A DNA stretch of 64,000 nt, from the NCBI RefSeq assembly GCF_037975245.1, contig NC_092582.1, positions 10,142,001-10,206,000 on the forward strand, read 5' to 3'. The DNA is from Apostichopus japonicus (taxonomy: Eukaryota; Echinodermata; Holothuroidea; Aspidochirotida; Stichopodidae). The position numbers and the translations under genes were made by a program. The stretch's first letter is position 1, and every line of letters begins with the position of its first letter. Shown here piece after piece: positions 25,740-38,940 of this stretch. The notes under the pieces were generated by a model, which worked only from the letters and a program-made list of their open reading frames with translations, searched no databases and was not told where the DNA came from.

Positions 25740-27059
25740 TTCGAACCACGGATGCAAAAGACTGTCTCGCTCATCAGCTCGTACAGTGCGCCAAGCCATC
25801 GCGCCACTGCATGGACTGAGATATTAGGCCGATTAACTAATACTTAAAGCTCCCCATTTAGGCACTCGCTGTAAAAGACCGGCAAAAGACGTCATCACCC
25901 GGGGTTCGAACCACGGATGCAAAAGACTGTCTCGCTCATCAGCTCGTACAGTGCGCCAAGCCATCGCGCCACTGTATGGACTGAGATATTAGGCCGATTA
26001 ACTAATACTTAAAGCTCCCCATTTAGGCACTCGCTGTAAAAGACCGGCAAAAGACGTCATCACCCGGGGTTCGAACCACGGATGCAAAAGACTGTCTCGC
26101 TCATCAGCTCGTACAGTGCGCCAAGCCATCGCGCCACTGTATGGACTGAGATATTAGGCCGATTAACTAATACTTAAAGCTCCCCATTTAGGCACTCGCT
26201 GTAAAAGACCGGCAAAAGACGTCATCACCCGGGGTTCGAACCACGGATGCAAAAGACTGTCTCGCTCATCAGCTCGTACAGTGCGCCAAGCCATCGCGCC
26301 ACTGTATGGACTGAGATATTAGGCCGATTAACTAATACTTAAAGCTCCCCATTTAGGCACTCGCTGTAAAAGACCGGCAAAAGACGTCATCACCCGGGGT
26401 TCGAACCACGGATGCAAAAGACTGTCTCGCTCATCAGCTCGTACAGTGCGCCAAGCCATCGCGCCACTGTATGGACTGAGATATTAGGCCGATTAACTAA
26501 TACTTAAAGCTCCCCATTTAGGCACTCGCTGTAAAAGACCGGCAAAAGACGTCATCACCCGGGGTTCGAACCACGGATGCAAAAGACTGTCTCGCTCATC
26601 AGCTCGTACAGTGCGCCAAGCCATCGCGCCACTGTATGGACTGAGATATTAGGCCGATTAACTAATACTTAAAGCTCCCCATTTAGGCACTCGCTGTAAA
26701 AGACCGGCAAAAGACGTCATCACCCGGGGTTCGAACCACGGATGCAAAAGACTGTCTCGCTCATCAGCTCGTACAGTGCGCCAAGCCATCGCGCCACTGT
26801 ATGGACTGAGATATTAGGCCGATTAACTAATACTTAAAGCTCCCCATTTAGGCACTCGCTGTAAAAGACCGGCAAAAGACGTCATCACCCGGGGTTCGAA
26901 CCACGGATGCAAAAGACTGTCTCGCTCATCAGCTCGTACAGTGCGCCAAGCCATCGCGCCACTGTATGGACTGAGATATTAGGCCGATTAACTAATACTT
27001 AAAGCTCCCCATTTAGGCACTCGCTGTAAAAGACCGGCAAAAGACGTCATCACCCGGGG
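25740..27059. repeat. Homogenised block of eight T-T-C monomers
   Basis: Eight consecutive copies share T60, T119 and C140. The first (25740) alone has C71. The other seven (25905-27059) appear identical, giving more than 1.1 kb of perfect 165-bp periodicity, consistent with recent amplification. Confidence 0.8.
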
Positions 27060-27224
27060 TTCGAACCACGGATGCAAAAGACTGTCTCGCTCATCAGCTC
27101 GTACAGTGCGCCAAGCCAACGCGCCACTGTATGGACTGAGATATTAGGCCGATTAACTAATGCTTAAAGCTCCCCATTTAGGCACTCGCTGTAAAAGATC
27201 GGCAAAAGACGTCATCACCCGGGG

Positions 27225-28214
27225 TTCGAACCACGGATGCAAAAGACTGTCTCGCTCATCAGCTCGTACAGTGCGCCAAGCCAACGAGCCACTGTATGGA
27301 CTGAGATATTAGGCCGATTAACTAATACTTAAAGCTCCCCATGTAGGCACTCGCTGTAAAAGATCGGCAAAAGACGTCATCACCCGGGGTTCGAACCACG
27401 GATGCAAAAGACTGTCTCGCTCATCAGCTCGTACAGTGCGCCAAGCCAACGCGCCACTGTATGGACTGAGATATTAGGCCGATTAACTAATACTTAAAGC
27501 TCCCCATTTAGGCACTCGCTGTAAAAGACCGGCAAAAGACGTCATCACCCGGGGTTCGAACCACGGATGCAAAAGACTGTCTCGCTCATCAGCTCGTACA
27601 GTGCGCCAAGCCAACGCGCCACTGTATGGACTGAGATATTAGGCCGATTAACTAATACTTAAAGCTCCCCATGTAGGCACTCGCTGTAAAAGATCGGCAA
27701 AAGACGTCATCACCCGGGGTTCGAACCACGGATGCAAAAGACTGTCTCGCTCATCAGCTCGTACAGTGCGCCAAGCCATCGCGCCACTATATGGACTGAG
27801 ATATTAGGCCGATTAACTAATACTTAAAGCTCCCCATTTAGGCACTCGCTGTAAAAGACCGGCAAAAGACGTCATCACCCGGGGTTCGAACCACGGATGC
27901 AAAAGACTGTCTCGCTCATCAGCTCGTACAGTGCGCCAAGCCAACGCGCCACTGTATGGACTGAGATATTAGGCCGATTAACTAATACTTAAAGCTCCCC
28001 ATTTAGGCACTCGCTGTAAAAGACCGGCAAAAGACGTCATCACCCGGGGTTCGAACCACGGATGCAAAAGACTGTCTCGCTCATCAGCTCGTACAGTGCG
28101 CCAAGCCAACGAGCCACTGTATGGACTGAGATATTAGGCCGATTAACTAATACTTAAAGCTCCCCATGTAGGCACTCGCTGTAAAAGATCGGCAAAAGAC
28201 GTCATCACCCGGGG
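27225..28214. repeat. Segment bounded by two A63 copies, five monomers apart
   Basis: Copies 27225 and 28050 both read AACGAGCC instead of AACGCGCC, breaking one hairpin stem pair (G51-C63), and both are A-G-T. The 825-bp offset equals five monomers and hints at a five-unit duplication, but the monomers in between do not form a clean second copy. Confidence 0.55.
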
Positions 28215-28709
28215 TTCGAACCACGGATGCAAAAGACTGTCTCGCTCATCAGCTCGTACAGTGCGCCAAGCCAACGCGCCACTGTATGGACTGAGATATT
28301 AGGCCGATTAACTAATACTTAAAGCTCCCCATTTAGGCACTCGCTGTAAAAGATCGGCAAAAGACGTCATCACCCGGGGTTCGAACCACGGATGCAAAAG
28401 ACTGTCTCGCTCATCAGCTCGTACAGTGCGCCAAGCCATCGCGCCACTGTATGGTCTGAGATATTAGGCCGATTAACTAATACTTAAAGCTCCCCATGTA
28501 GGCACTCGCTGTAAAAGATCGGCAAAAGACGTCATCACCCGGGGTTCGAACCACGGATGCAAAAGACTGTCTCGCTCATCAGCTCGTACAGTGCGCCAAG
28601 CCATCGCGCCACTGTATGGACTGAGATATTAGGCCGATTAACTAATACTTAAAGCTCCCCATGTAGGCACTCGCTGTAAAAGATCGGCAAAAGACGTCAT
28701 CACCCGGGG

Positions 28710-28874
28710 TTCGAACCACGGATGCAAAAGACCGTCTCGATCATCAGCTCGTACAGTGCGCCAAGCTATCGCGCCACTGTATGGACTGAGATATTAGGCC
28801 GATTAACTAATACTTAAAGCTCCCCATGTAGGCACTCGCTGTAAAAGATCGGCAAAAGACGTCATCACCCGGGG
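28710..28874. repeat. Isolated copy with C24, A31 and T58
   Basis: This monomer reads GACCGTCTCGA (C24, A31) and AAGCTATC (T58). C24 and A31 recur together only in the nine-copy block from 29535, so it may be an outlier of that lineage. Confidence 0.75.
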
Positions 28875-29534
28875 TTCGAACCACGGATGCAAAAGACTGT
28901 CTCGCTCATCAGCTCGTACAGTGCGCCAAGCCATCGCGCCACTGTATGGACTGAGATATTAGGCCGATTAACTAATACTTAAAGCTCCCCATTTAGGCAC
29001 TCGCTGTAAAAGATCGGCAAAAGACGTCATCACCCGGGGTTCGAACCACGGATGCAAAAGACTGTCTCGCTCATCAGCTCGTACAGTGCGCCAAGCCATC
29101 GCGCCACTGTATGGACTGAGATATTAGGCCGATTAACTAATACTTAAAGCTCCCCATGTAGGCACTCGCTGTAAAAGACCGGCAAAAGACGTCATCACCC
29201 GGGGTTCGAACCACGGATGCAAAAGACTGTCTCGCTCATCAGCTCGTACAGTGCGCCAAGCCATCGCGCCACTGTATGGACTGAGATATTAGGCCGATTA
29301 ACTAATACTTAAAGCTCCCCATTTAGGCACTCGCTGTAAAAGACCGGCAAAAGACGTCATCACCCGGGGTTCGAACCACGGATGCAAAAGACTGTCTCGC
29401 TCATCAGCTCGTACAGTGCGCCAAGCCAACGCGCCACTGTATGGACTGAGATATTAGGCCGATTAACTAATACTTAAAGCTCCCCATGTAGGCACTCGCT
29501 GTAAAAGATCGGCAAAAGACGTCATCACCCGGGG

Positions 29535-31019
29535 TTCGAACCACGGATGCAAAAGACCGTCTCGCTCATCAGCTCGTACAGTGCGCCAAGCCATCGCGCC
29601 ACTGTATGGACTGAGATATTAGGCCGATTAACTAATACTTAAAGCTCCCCATGTAGGCACTCGCTGTAAAAGACCGGCAAAAGACGTCATCACCCGGGGT
29701 TCGAACCACGGATGCAAAAGACCGTCTCGCTCATCAGCTCGTACAGTGCGCCAAGCCATCGCGCCACTGTATGGACTGAGATATTAGGCCGATTAACTAA
29801 TACTTAAAGCTCCCCATTTAGGCACTCGCTGTAAAAGACCGGCAAAAGACGTCATCACCCGGGGTTCGAACCACGGATGCAAAAGACCGTCTCGCTCATC
29901 AGCTCGTACAGTGCGCCAAGCCATCGCGCCACTGTATGGACTGAGATATTAGGCCGATTAACTAATACTTAAAGCTCCCCATTTAGGCACTCGCTGTAAA
30001 AGATCGGCAAAAGACGTCATCACCCGGGGTTCGAACCACGGATGCAAAAGACCGTCTCGATCATCAGCTCGTACAGTGCGCCAAGCCAACGCGCCACTGT
30101 ATGGACTGAGATATTAGGCCGATTAACTAATACTTAAAGCTCCCCATGTAGGCACTCGCTGTAAAAGATCGGCAAAAGACGTCATCACCCGGGGTTCGAA
30201 CCACGGATGCAAAAGACCGTCTCGCTCATCAGCTCGTACAGTGCGCCAAGCCATCGCGCCACTGTATGGACTGAGATATTAGGCCGATTAACTAATACTT
30301 AAAGCTCCCCATTTAGGCACTCGCTGTAAAAGACCGGCAAAAGACGTCATCACCCGGGGTTCGAACCACGGATGCAAAAGACCGTCTCGCTCATCAGCTC
30401 GTACAGTGCGCCAAGCCATCGCGCCACTGTATGGACTGAGATATTAGGCCGATTAACTAATACTTAAAGCTCCCCATTTAGGCACTCGCTGTAAAAGATC
30501 GGCAAAAGACGTCATCACCCGGGGTTCGAACCACGGATGCAAAAGACCGTCTCGCTCATCAGCTCGTACAGTGCGCCAAGCCATCGCGCCACTGTATGGA
30601 CTGAGATATTAGGCCGATTAACTAATACTTAAAGCTCCCCATTTAGGCACTCGCTGTAAAAGATCGGCAAAAGACGTCATCACCCGGGGTTCGAACCACG
30701 GATGCAAAAGACCGTCTCGATCATCAGCTCGTACAGTGCGCCAAGCCATCGCGCCACTGTATGGACTGAGATATTAGGCCGATTAACTAATACTTAAAGC
30801 TCCCCATTTAGGCACTCGCTGTAAAAGATCGGCAAAAGACGTCATCACCCGGGGTTCGAACCACGGATGCAAAAGACCGTCTCGATCATCAGCTCGTACA
30901 GTGCGCCAAGCCAACGCGCCACTGTATGGACTGAGATATTAGGCCGATTAACTAATACTTAAAGCTCCCCATGTAGGCACTCGCTGTAAAAGATCGGCAA
31001 AAGACGTCATCACCCGGGG
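29535..31019. repeat. Nine-copy C24 subfamily block
   Basis: Nine consecutive monomers read GACCGTCTCG at p21-30. Three of them (30030, 30690, 30855) also have A31. The common sites vary within the block (TGC, TTC, TTT, AGT, TTC, TTT, TTT, TTT, AGT), so C24 spread while p60, p119 and p140 were still being exchanged. Block edges are sharp on both sides. Confidence 0.85.
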
Positions 31020-31514
31020 TTCGAACCACGGATGCAAAAGACTGTCTCGCTCATCAGCTCGTACAGTGCGCCAAGCCATCGCGCCACTGTATGGACTGAG
31101 ATATTAGGCCGATTAACTAATACTTAAAGCTCCCCATTTAGGCACTCGCTGTAAAAGATCGGCAAAAGACGTCATCACCCGGGGTTCGAACCACGGATGC
31201 AAAAGACTGTCTCGCTCATCAGCTCGTACAGTGCGCCAAGCCATCGCGCCACTGTATGGACTGAGATATTAGGCCGATTAACTAATACTTAAAGCTCCCC
31301 ATTTAGGCACTCGCTGTAAAAGACCGGCAAAAGACGTCATCACCCGGGGTTCGAACCACGGATGCAAAAGACTGTCTCGCTCATCAGCTCGTACAGTGCG
31401 CCAAGCCAACGCGCCACTGTATGGACTGAGATATTAGGCCGATTAACTAATACTTAAAGCTCCCCATGTAGGCACTCGCTGTAAAAGATCGGCAAAAGAC
31501 GTCATCACCCGGGG

Positions 31515-32009
31515 TTCGAACCACGGATGCAAAAGACTGTCTCGCTCATCAGCTCGTACAGTGCGCCAAGCCATCGCGCCACTGTATGGACTGAGATATT
31601 AGGCCGATTAACTAATACTTAAAGCTCCCCATTTAGGCACTCGCTGTAAAAGACCGGCAAAAGAAGTCATCACCCGGGGTTCGAACCACGGATGCAAAAG
31701 ACTGTCTCGCTCATCAGCTCGTACAGTGCGCCAAGCCAACGCGCCACTGTATGGACTGAGATATTAGGCCGATTAACTAATACTTAAAGCTCCCCATTTA
31801 GGCACTCGCTGCAAAAGACCGGCAAAAGAAGTCATCACCCGGGGTTCGAACCACGGATGCAAAAGACTGTCTCGCTCATCAGCTCGTACAGTGCGCCAAG
31901 CCAACGCGCCACTGTATGGACTGAGATATTAGGCCGATTAACTAATACTTAAAGCTCCCCATGTAGGCACTCGCTGTAAAAGATCGGCAAAAGAAGTCAT
32001 CACCCGGGG
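31515..32009. repeat. Three adjacent copies with A151
   Basis: Each reads AAGAAGTC instead of AAGACGTC, which destroys the GACGTC palindrome and one CpG. The middle copy (31680) also has GCTGCAAAAG. Haplotypes are TTC, ATC and AGT, so the marker crosses haplotype changes at p60, p119 and p140. Confidence 0.8.
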
Positions 32010-32999
32010 TTCGAACCACGGATGCAAAAGACTGTCTCGCTCATCAGCTCGTACAGTGCGCCAAGCCAACGCGCCACTGTATGGACTGAGATATTAGGCC
32101 GATTAACTAATACTTAAAGCTCCCCATGTAGGCACTCGCTGTAAAAGATCGGCAAAAGACGTCATCACCCGGGGTTCGAACCACGGATGCAAAAGACTGT
32201 CTCGCTCATCAGCTCGTACAGTGCGCCAAGCCAACGCGCCACTGTATGGACTGAGATATTAGGCCGATTAACTAATACTTAAAGCTCCCCATGTAGGCAC
32301 TCGCTGTAAAAGATCGGCAAAAGACGTCATCACCCGGGGTTCGAACCACGGATGCAAAAGACTGTCTCGCTCATCAGCTCGTACAGTGCGCCAAGCCATC
32401 GCGCCACTGTATGGACTGAGATATTAGGCCGATTAACTAATACTTAAAGCTCCCCATTTAGGCACTCGCTGTAAAAGATCGGCAAAAGACGTCATCACCC
32501 GGGGTTCGAACCACGGATGCAAAAGACTGTCTCGCTCATCAGCTCGTACAGTGCGCCAAGCCATCGCGCCACTGTATGGACTGAGATATTAGGCCGATTA
32601 ACTAATACTTAAAGCTCCCCATTTAGGCACTCGCTGTAAAAGATCGGCAAAAGACGTCATCACCCGGGGTTCGAACCACGGATGCAAAAGACTGTCTCGC
32701 TCATCAGCTCGTACAGTGCGCCAAGCCATCGCGCCACTGTATGGACTGAGATATTAGGCCGATTAACTAATACTTAAAGCTCCCCATTTAGGCACTCGCT
32801 GTAAAAGACCGGCAAAAGACGTCATCACCCGGGGTTCGAACCACGGATGCAAAAGACTGTCTCGCTCATCAGCTCGTACAGTGCGGCAAGCCAACGCGCC
32901 ACTGTATGGACTGAGATATTAGGCCGATTAACTAATACTTAAAGCTCCCCATGTAGGCACTCGCTGTAAAAGATCGGCAAAAGACGTCATCACCCGGGG

Positions 33000-33165
33000 T
33001 TCGAACCACGGATGCAAAAGACTGTCTCGCTCATCAGCTCGTACAGTGCGCCAAGCCATCGCGCCACTGTATGGACTGAGATATTAGGCCGATTAACTAA
33101 TACTTAAAGCTCCCCATTTTAGGCACTCGCTGTAAAAGACCGGCAAAAGACGTCATCACCCGGGG
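33000..33165. repeat. 166-bp monomer with a 1-bp insertion
   Basis: CCATTTAGG has become CCATTTTAGG, with a four-T run at 33117-33120. It restores the phase lost at 21885. It is the only four-T run on the plus strand noticed in the window. Confidence 0.9.
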
Positions 33166-33990
33166 TTCGAACCACGGATGCAAAAGACTGTCTCGCTCAT
33201 CAGCTCGTACAGTGCGCCAAGCCAACGCGCCACTGTATGGACTGAGATATTAGGCCGATTAACTAATACTTAAAGCTCCCCATGTAGGCACTCGCTGTAA
33301 AAGATCGGCAAAAGACGTCATCACCCGGGGTTCGAACCACGGATGCAAAAGACTGTCTCGCTCATCAGCTCGTACAGTGCGCCAAGCCATCGCGCCACTG
33401 TATGGACTGAGATATTAGGCCGATTAACTAATACTTAAAGCTCCCCATTTAGGCACTCGCTGTAAAAGACCGGCAAAAGACGTCATCACCCGGGGTTCGA
33501 ACCACGGATGCAAAAGACTGTCTCGCTCATCAGCTCGTACAGTGCGCCAAGCCAACGCGCCACTGTATGGACTGAGATATTAGGCCGATTAACTAATACT
33601 TAAAGCTCCCCATTTAGGCACTCGCTGTAAAAGATCGGCAAAAGACGTCATCACCCGGGGTTCGAACCACGGATGCAAAAGACTGTCTCGCTCATCAGCT
33701 CGTACAGTGCGCCAAGCCATCGCGCCACTGTATGGACTGAGATATTAGGCCGATTAACTAATACTTAAAGCTCCCCATGTAGGCACTCGCAGTAAAAGAT
33801 CGGCAAAAGACGTCATCACCCGGGGTTCGAACCACGGATGCAAAAGACTGTCTCGCTCATCAGCTCGTACAGTGCGCCAAGCCATCGCGCCACTGTATGG
33901 ACTGAGATATTAGGCCGATTAACTAATACTTAAAGCTCCCCATTTAGGCACTCGCTGTAAAAGACCGGCAAAAGACGTCATCACCCGGGG

Positions 33991-35145
33991 TTCGAACCAC
34001 GGATGCAAAAGACTGTCTCGCTCATCAGCTCGTACAGTGCGCCAAGCCAACGCGCCACTGTATGGACTGAGATATTAGGCCGATTAACTAATACTTAAAG
34101 CTCCCCATTTAGGCACTCGCTGTAAAAGACCGGCAAAAGACGTCATCACCCGGGGTTCGAACCACGGATGCAAAAGACTGTCTCGCTCATCAGCTCGTAC
34201 AGTGCGCCAAGCCAACGCGCCACTGTATGGACTGAGATATTAGGCCGATTAACTAATACTTAAAGCTCCCCATTTAGGCATTCGCTGTAAAAGACCGGCA
34301 AAAGACGTCATCACCCGGGGTTCGAACCACGGATGCAAAAGACTGTCTCGCTCATCAGCTCGTACAGTGCGCCAAGCCAACGCGCCACTGTATGGACTGA
34401 GATATTAGGCCGATTAACTAATACTTAAAGCTCCCCATTTAGGCACTCGCTGTAAAAGACCGGCAAAAGACGTCATCACCCGGGGTTCGAACCACGGATG
34501 CAAAAGACTGTCTCGCTCATCAGCTCGTACAGTGCGCCAAGCCAACGCGCCACTGTATGGACTGAGATATTAGGCCGATTAACTAATACTTAAAGCTCCC
34601 CATTTAGGCACTCGCTGTAAAAGACCGGCAAAAGACGTCATCACCCGGGGTTCGAACCACGGATGCAAAAGACTGTCTCGCTCATCAGCTCGTACAGTGC
34701 GCCAAGCCAACGCGCCACTGTATGGACTGAGATATTAGGCCGATTAACTAATACTTAAAGCTCCCCATTTAGGCACTCGCTGTAAAAGACCGGCAAAAGA
34801 CGTCATCACCCGGGGTTCGAACCACGGATGCAAAAGACTGTCTCGCTCATCAGCTCGTACAGTGCGCCAAGCCAACGCGCCACTGTATGGACTGAGATAT
34901 TAGGCCGATTAACTAATACTTAAAGCTCCCCATTTAGGCACTCGCTGTAAAAGACCGGCAAAAGACGTCATCACCCGGGGTTCGAACCACGGATGCAAAA
35001 GACTGTCTCGCTCATCAGCTCGTACAGTGCGCCAAGCCAACGCGCCACTGTATGGACTGAGATATTAGGCCGATTAACTAATACTTAAAGCTCCCCATTT
35101 AGGCACTCGCTGTAAAAGACCGGCAAAAGACGTCATCACCCGGGG
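33991..35145. repeat. Run of seven A-T-C monomers
   Basis: Seven consecutive copies are A60, T119, C140, a mosaic of the two main haplotypes that is otherwise less common. Copy 34156 has CATTCGC in place of CACTCGC. The block continues with TTC and ATC copies to 35475, and a similar run follows at 36631-38280. Confidence 0.75.
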
Positions 35146-35805
35146 TTCGAACCACGGATGCAAAAGACTGTCTCGCTCATCAGCTCGTACAGTGCGCCAA
35201 GCCATCGCGCCACTGTATGGACTGAGATATTAGGCCGATTAACTAATACTTAAAGCTCCCCATTTAGGCACTCGCTGTAAAAGACCGGCAAAAGACGTCA
35301 TCACCCGGGGTTCGAACCACGGATGCAAAAGACTGTCTCGCTCATCAGCTCGTACAGTGCGCCAAGCCAACGCGCCACTGTATGGACTGAGATATTAGGC
35401 CGATTAACTAATACTTAAAGCTCCCCATTTAGGCACTCGCTGTAAAAGACCGGCAAAAGACGTCATCACCCGGGGTTCGAACCACGGATGCAAAAGACTG
35501 TCTCGCTCATCAGCTCGTACAGTGCGCCAAGCCAACGCGCCACTGTATGGACTGAGATATTAGGCCGATTAACTAATACTTAAAGCTCCCCATGTAGGCA
35601 CTCGCTGTAAAAGACCGGCAAAAGACGTCATCACCCGGGGTTCGAACCACGGATGCAAAAGACTGTCTCGCTCATCAGCTCGTACAGTGCGCCAAGCCAT
35701 CGCGCCACTGTATGGACTGAGATATTAGGCCGATTAACTAATACTTAAAGCTCCCCATGTAGGCACTCGCTGTAAAAGATCGGCAAAAGACGTCATCACC
35801 CGGGG

Positions 35806-36300
35806 TTCGAACCACGGATGCAAAAGACTGTCTCGCTCATCAGCTCGTACAGTGCGCCAAGCCATCGCGCCACTGTATGGACTGAGATATTAGGCCGATT
35901 AACTCATACTTAAAGCTCCCCATTTAGGCACTCGCTGTAAAAGACCGGCAAAAGACGTCATCACCCGGGGTTCGAACCACGGATGCAAAAGACTGTCTCG
36001 CTCATCAGCTCGTACAGTGCGCCAAGCCATCGCGCCACTGTATGGACTGAGATATTAGGCCGATTAACTAATACTTAAAGCTCCCCATGTAGGCACTCGC
36101 TGTAAAAGATCGGCAAAAGACGTCATCACCCGGGGTTCGAACCACGGATGCAAAAGACTGTCTCGCTCATCAGCTCGTACAGTGCGCCAAGCCATCGCGC
36201 CACTGTATGGACTGAGATATTAGGCCGATTAACTCATACTTAAAGCTCCCCATGTAGGCACTCGCTGTAAAAGATCGGCAAAAGACGTCATCACCCGGGG
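35806..36300. repeat. Three-monomer unit containing C100 (first copy)
   Basis: The three monomers are T-T-C with C100 (AACTCATACT), T-G-T with A100, and T-G-T with C100. The same order recurs at 38446-38940, exactly 16 monomers (2640 bp) later. Confidence 0.7.
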
Positions 36301-36630
36301 TTCGAACCACGGATGCAAAAGACTGTCTCGCTCATCAGCTCGTACAGTGCGCCAAGCCATCGCGCCACTGTATGGACTGAGATATTAGGCCGATTAACTA
36401 ATACTTAAAGCTCCCCATGTAGGCACTCGCTGTAAAAGATCGGCAAAAGACGTCATCACCCGGGGTTCGAACCACGGATGCAAAAGACTGTCTCGCTCAT
36501 CAGCTCGTACAGTGCGCCAAGCCAACGCGCCACTGTATGGACTGAGATATTAGGCCGATTAACTCATACTTAAAGCTCCCCATTTAGGCACTCGCTGTAA
36601 AAGATCGGCAAAAGACGTCATCACCCGGGG

Positions 36631-38280
36631 TTCGAACCACGGATGCAAAAGACTGTCTCGCTCATCAGCTCGTACAGTGCGCCAAGCCAACGCGCCACTG
36701 TATGGACTGAGATATTAGGCCGATTAACTAATACTTAAAGCTCCCCATTTAGGCACTCGCTGTAAAAGACCGGCAAAAGACGTCATCACCCGGGGTTCGA
36801 ACCACGGATGCAAAAGACTGTCTCGCTCATCAGCTCGTACAGTGCGCCAAGCCAACGCGCCACTGTATGGACTGAGATATTAGGCCGATTAACTAATACT
36901 TAAAGCTCCCCATTTAGGCACTCGCTGTAAAAGACCGGCAAAAGACGTCATCACCCGGGGTTCGAACCACGGATGCAAAAGACTGTCTCGCTCATCAGCT
37001 CGTACAGTGCGCCAAGCCAACGCGCCACTGTATGGACTGAGATATTAGGCCGATTAACTAATACTTAAAGCTCCCCATTTAGGCACTCGCTGTAAAAGAC
37101 CGGCAAAAGACGTCATCACCCGGGGTTCGAACCACGGATGCAAAAGACTGTCTCGCTCATCAGCTCGTACAGTGCGCCAAGCCAACGCGCCACTGTATGG
37201 ACTGAGATATTAGGCCGATTAACTAATACTTAAAGCTCCCCATTTAGGCACTCGCTGTAAAAGACCGGCAAAAGACGTCATCACCCGGGGTTCGAACCAC
37301 GGATGCAAAAGACTGTCTCGCTCATCAGCTCGTACAGTGCGCCAAGCCAACGCGCCACTGTATGGACTGAGATATTAGGCCGATTAACTAATACTTAAAG
37401 CTCCCCATTTAGGCACTCGCTGTAAAAGACCGGCAAAAGACGTCATCACCCGGGGTTCGAACCACGGATGCAAAAGACTGTCTCGCTCATCAGCTCGTAC
37501 AGTGCGCCAAGCCATCGCGCCACTGTATGGACTGAGATATTAGGCCGATTAACTAATACTTAAAGCTCCCCATTTAGGCACTCGCTGTAAAAGACCGGCA
37601 AAAGACGTCATCACCCGGGGTTCGAACCACGGATGCAAAAGACTGTCTCGCTCATCAGCTCGTACAGTGCGCCAAGCCAACGCGCCACTGTATGGACTGA
37701 GATATTAGGCCGATTAACTAATACTTAAAGCTCCCCATTTAGGCACTCGCTGTAAAAGACCGGCAAAAGACGTCATCACCCGGGGTTCGAACCACGGATG
37801 CAAAAGACTGTCTCGCTCATCAGCTCGTACAGTGCGCCAAGCCAACGCGCCACTGTATGGACTGAGATATTAGGCCGATTAACTAATACTTAAAGCTCCC
37901 CATTTAGGCACTCGCTGTAAAAGACCGGCAAAAGACGTCATCACCCGGGGTTCGAACCACGGATGCAAAAGACTGTCTCGCTCATCAGCTCGTACAGTGC
38001 GCCAAGCCAACGCGCCACTGTATGGACTGAGATATTAGGCCGATTAACTAATACTTAAAGCTCCCCATTTAGGCACTCGCTGTAAAAGACCGGCAAAAGA
38101 CGTCATCACCCGGGGTTCGAACCACGGATGCAAAAGACTGTCTCGCTCATCAGCTCGTACAGTGCGCCAAGCCATCGCGCCACTGTATGGACTGAGATAT
38201 TAGGCCGATTAACTAATACTTAAAGCTCCCCATTTAGGCACTCGCTGTAAAAGACCGGCAAAAGACGTCATCACCCGGGG
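36631..38280. repeat. Second A-T-C run with interspersed T-T-C copies
   Basis: The ten copies from 36631 are ATC five times, TTC, ATC three times, TTC. It resembles 33991-35475 and lies between the two C100 units, as expected if a segment of about 16 monomers was duplicated. Confidence 0.65.
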
Positions 38281-38445
38281 TTCGAACCACGGATGCAAAA
38301 GACTGTCTCGCTCATCAGCTCGTACAGTGCGCCAAGCCAACGCGCCACTGTATGGACTGAGATATTAGGCCGATTAACTAATACTTAAAGCTCCCCATGT
38401 AGGCACTCGCTGTAAAAGATCGGCAAAAGACGTCATCACCCGGGG

Positions 38446-38940
38446 TTCGAACCACGGATGCAAAAGACTGTCTCGCTCATCAGCTCGTACAGTGCGCCAA
38501 GCCATCGCGCCACTGTATGGACTGAGATATTAGGCCGATTAACTCATACTTAAAGCTCCCCATTTAGGCACTCGCTGTAAAAGACCGGCAAAAGACGTCA
38601 TCACCCGGGGTTCGAACCACGGATGCAAAAGACTGTCTCGCTCATCAGCTCGTACAGTGCGCCAAGCCATCGCGCCACTGTATGGACTGAGATATTAGGC
38701 CGATTAACTAATACTTAAAGCTCCCCATGTAGGCACTCGCTGTAAAAGATCGGCAAAAGACGTCATCACCCGGGGTTCGAACCACGGATGCAAAAGACTG
38801 TCTCGCTCATCAGCTCGTACAGTGCGCCAAGCCATCGCGCCACTGTATGGACTGAGATATTAGGCCGATTAACTCATACTTAAAGCTCCCCATGTAGGCA
38901 CTCGCTGTAAAAGATCGGCAAAAGACGTCATCACCCGGGG
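38446..38940. repeat. Three-monomer unit containing C100 (second copy)
   Basis: It matches 35806-36300 at p60, p100, p119 and p140 in all three monomers. It leads directly into the long C100 run. Confidence 0.7.

Noticed and set aside
27225-28874. Clean five-monomer higher-order repeat marked by A63
   Set aside because: Only the A63 copies match at the five-monomer offset. The following monomers differ at p119 and p140, so the unit is not convincingly repeated.
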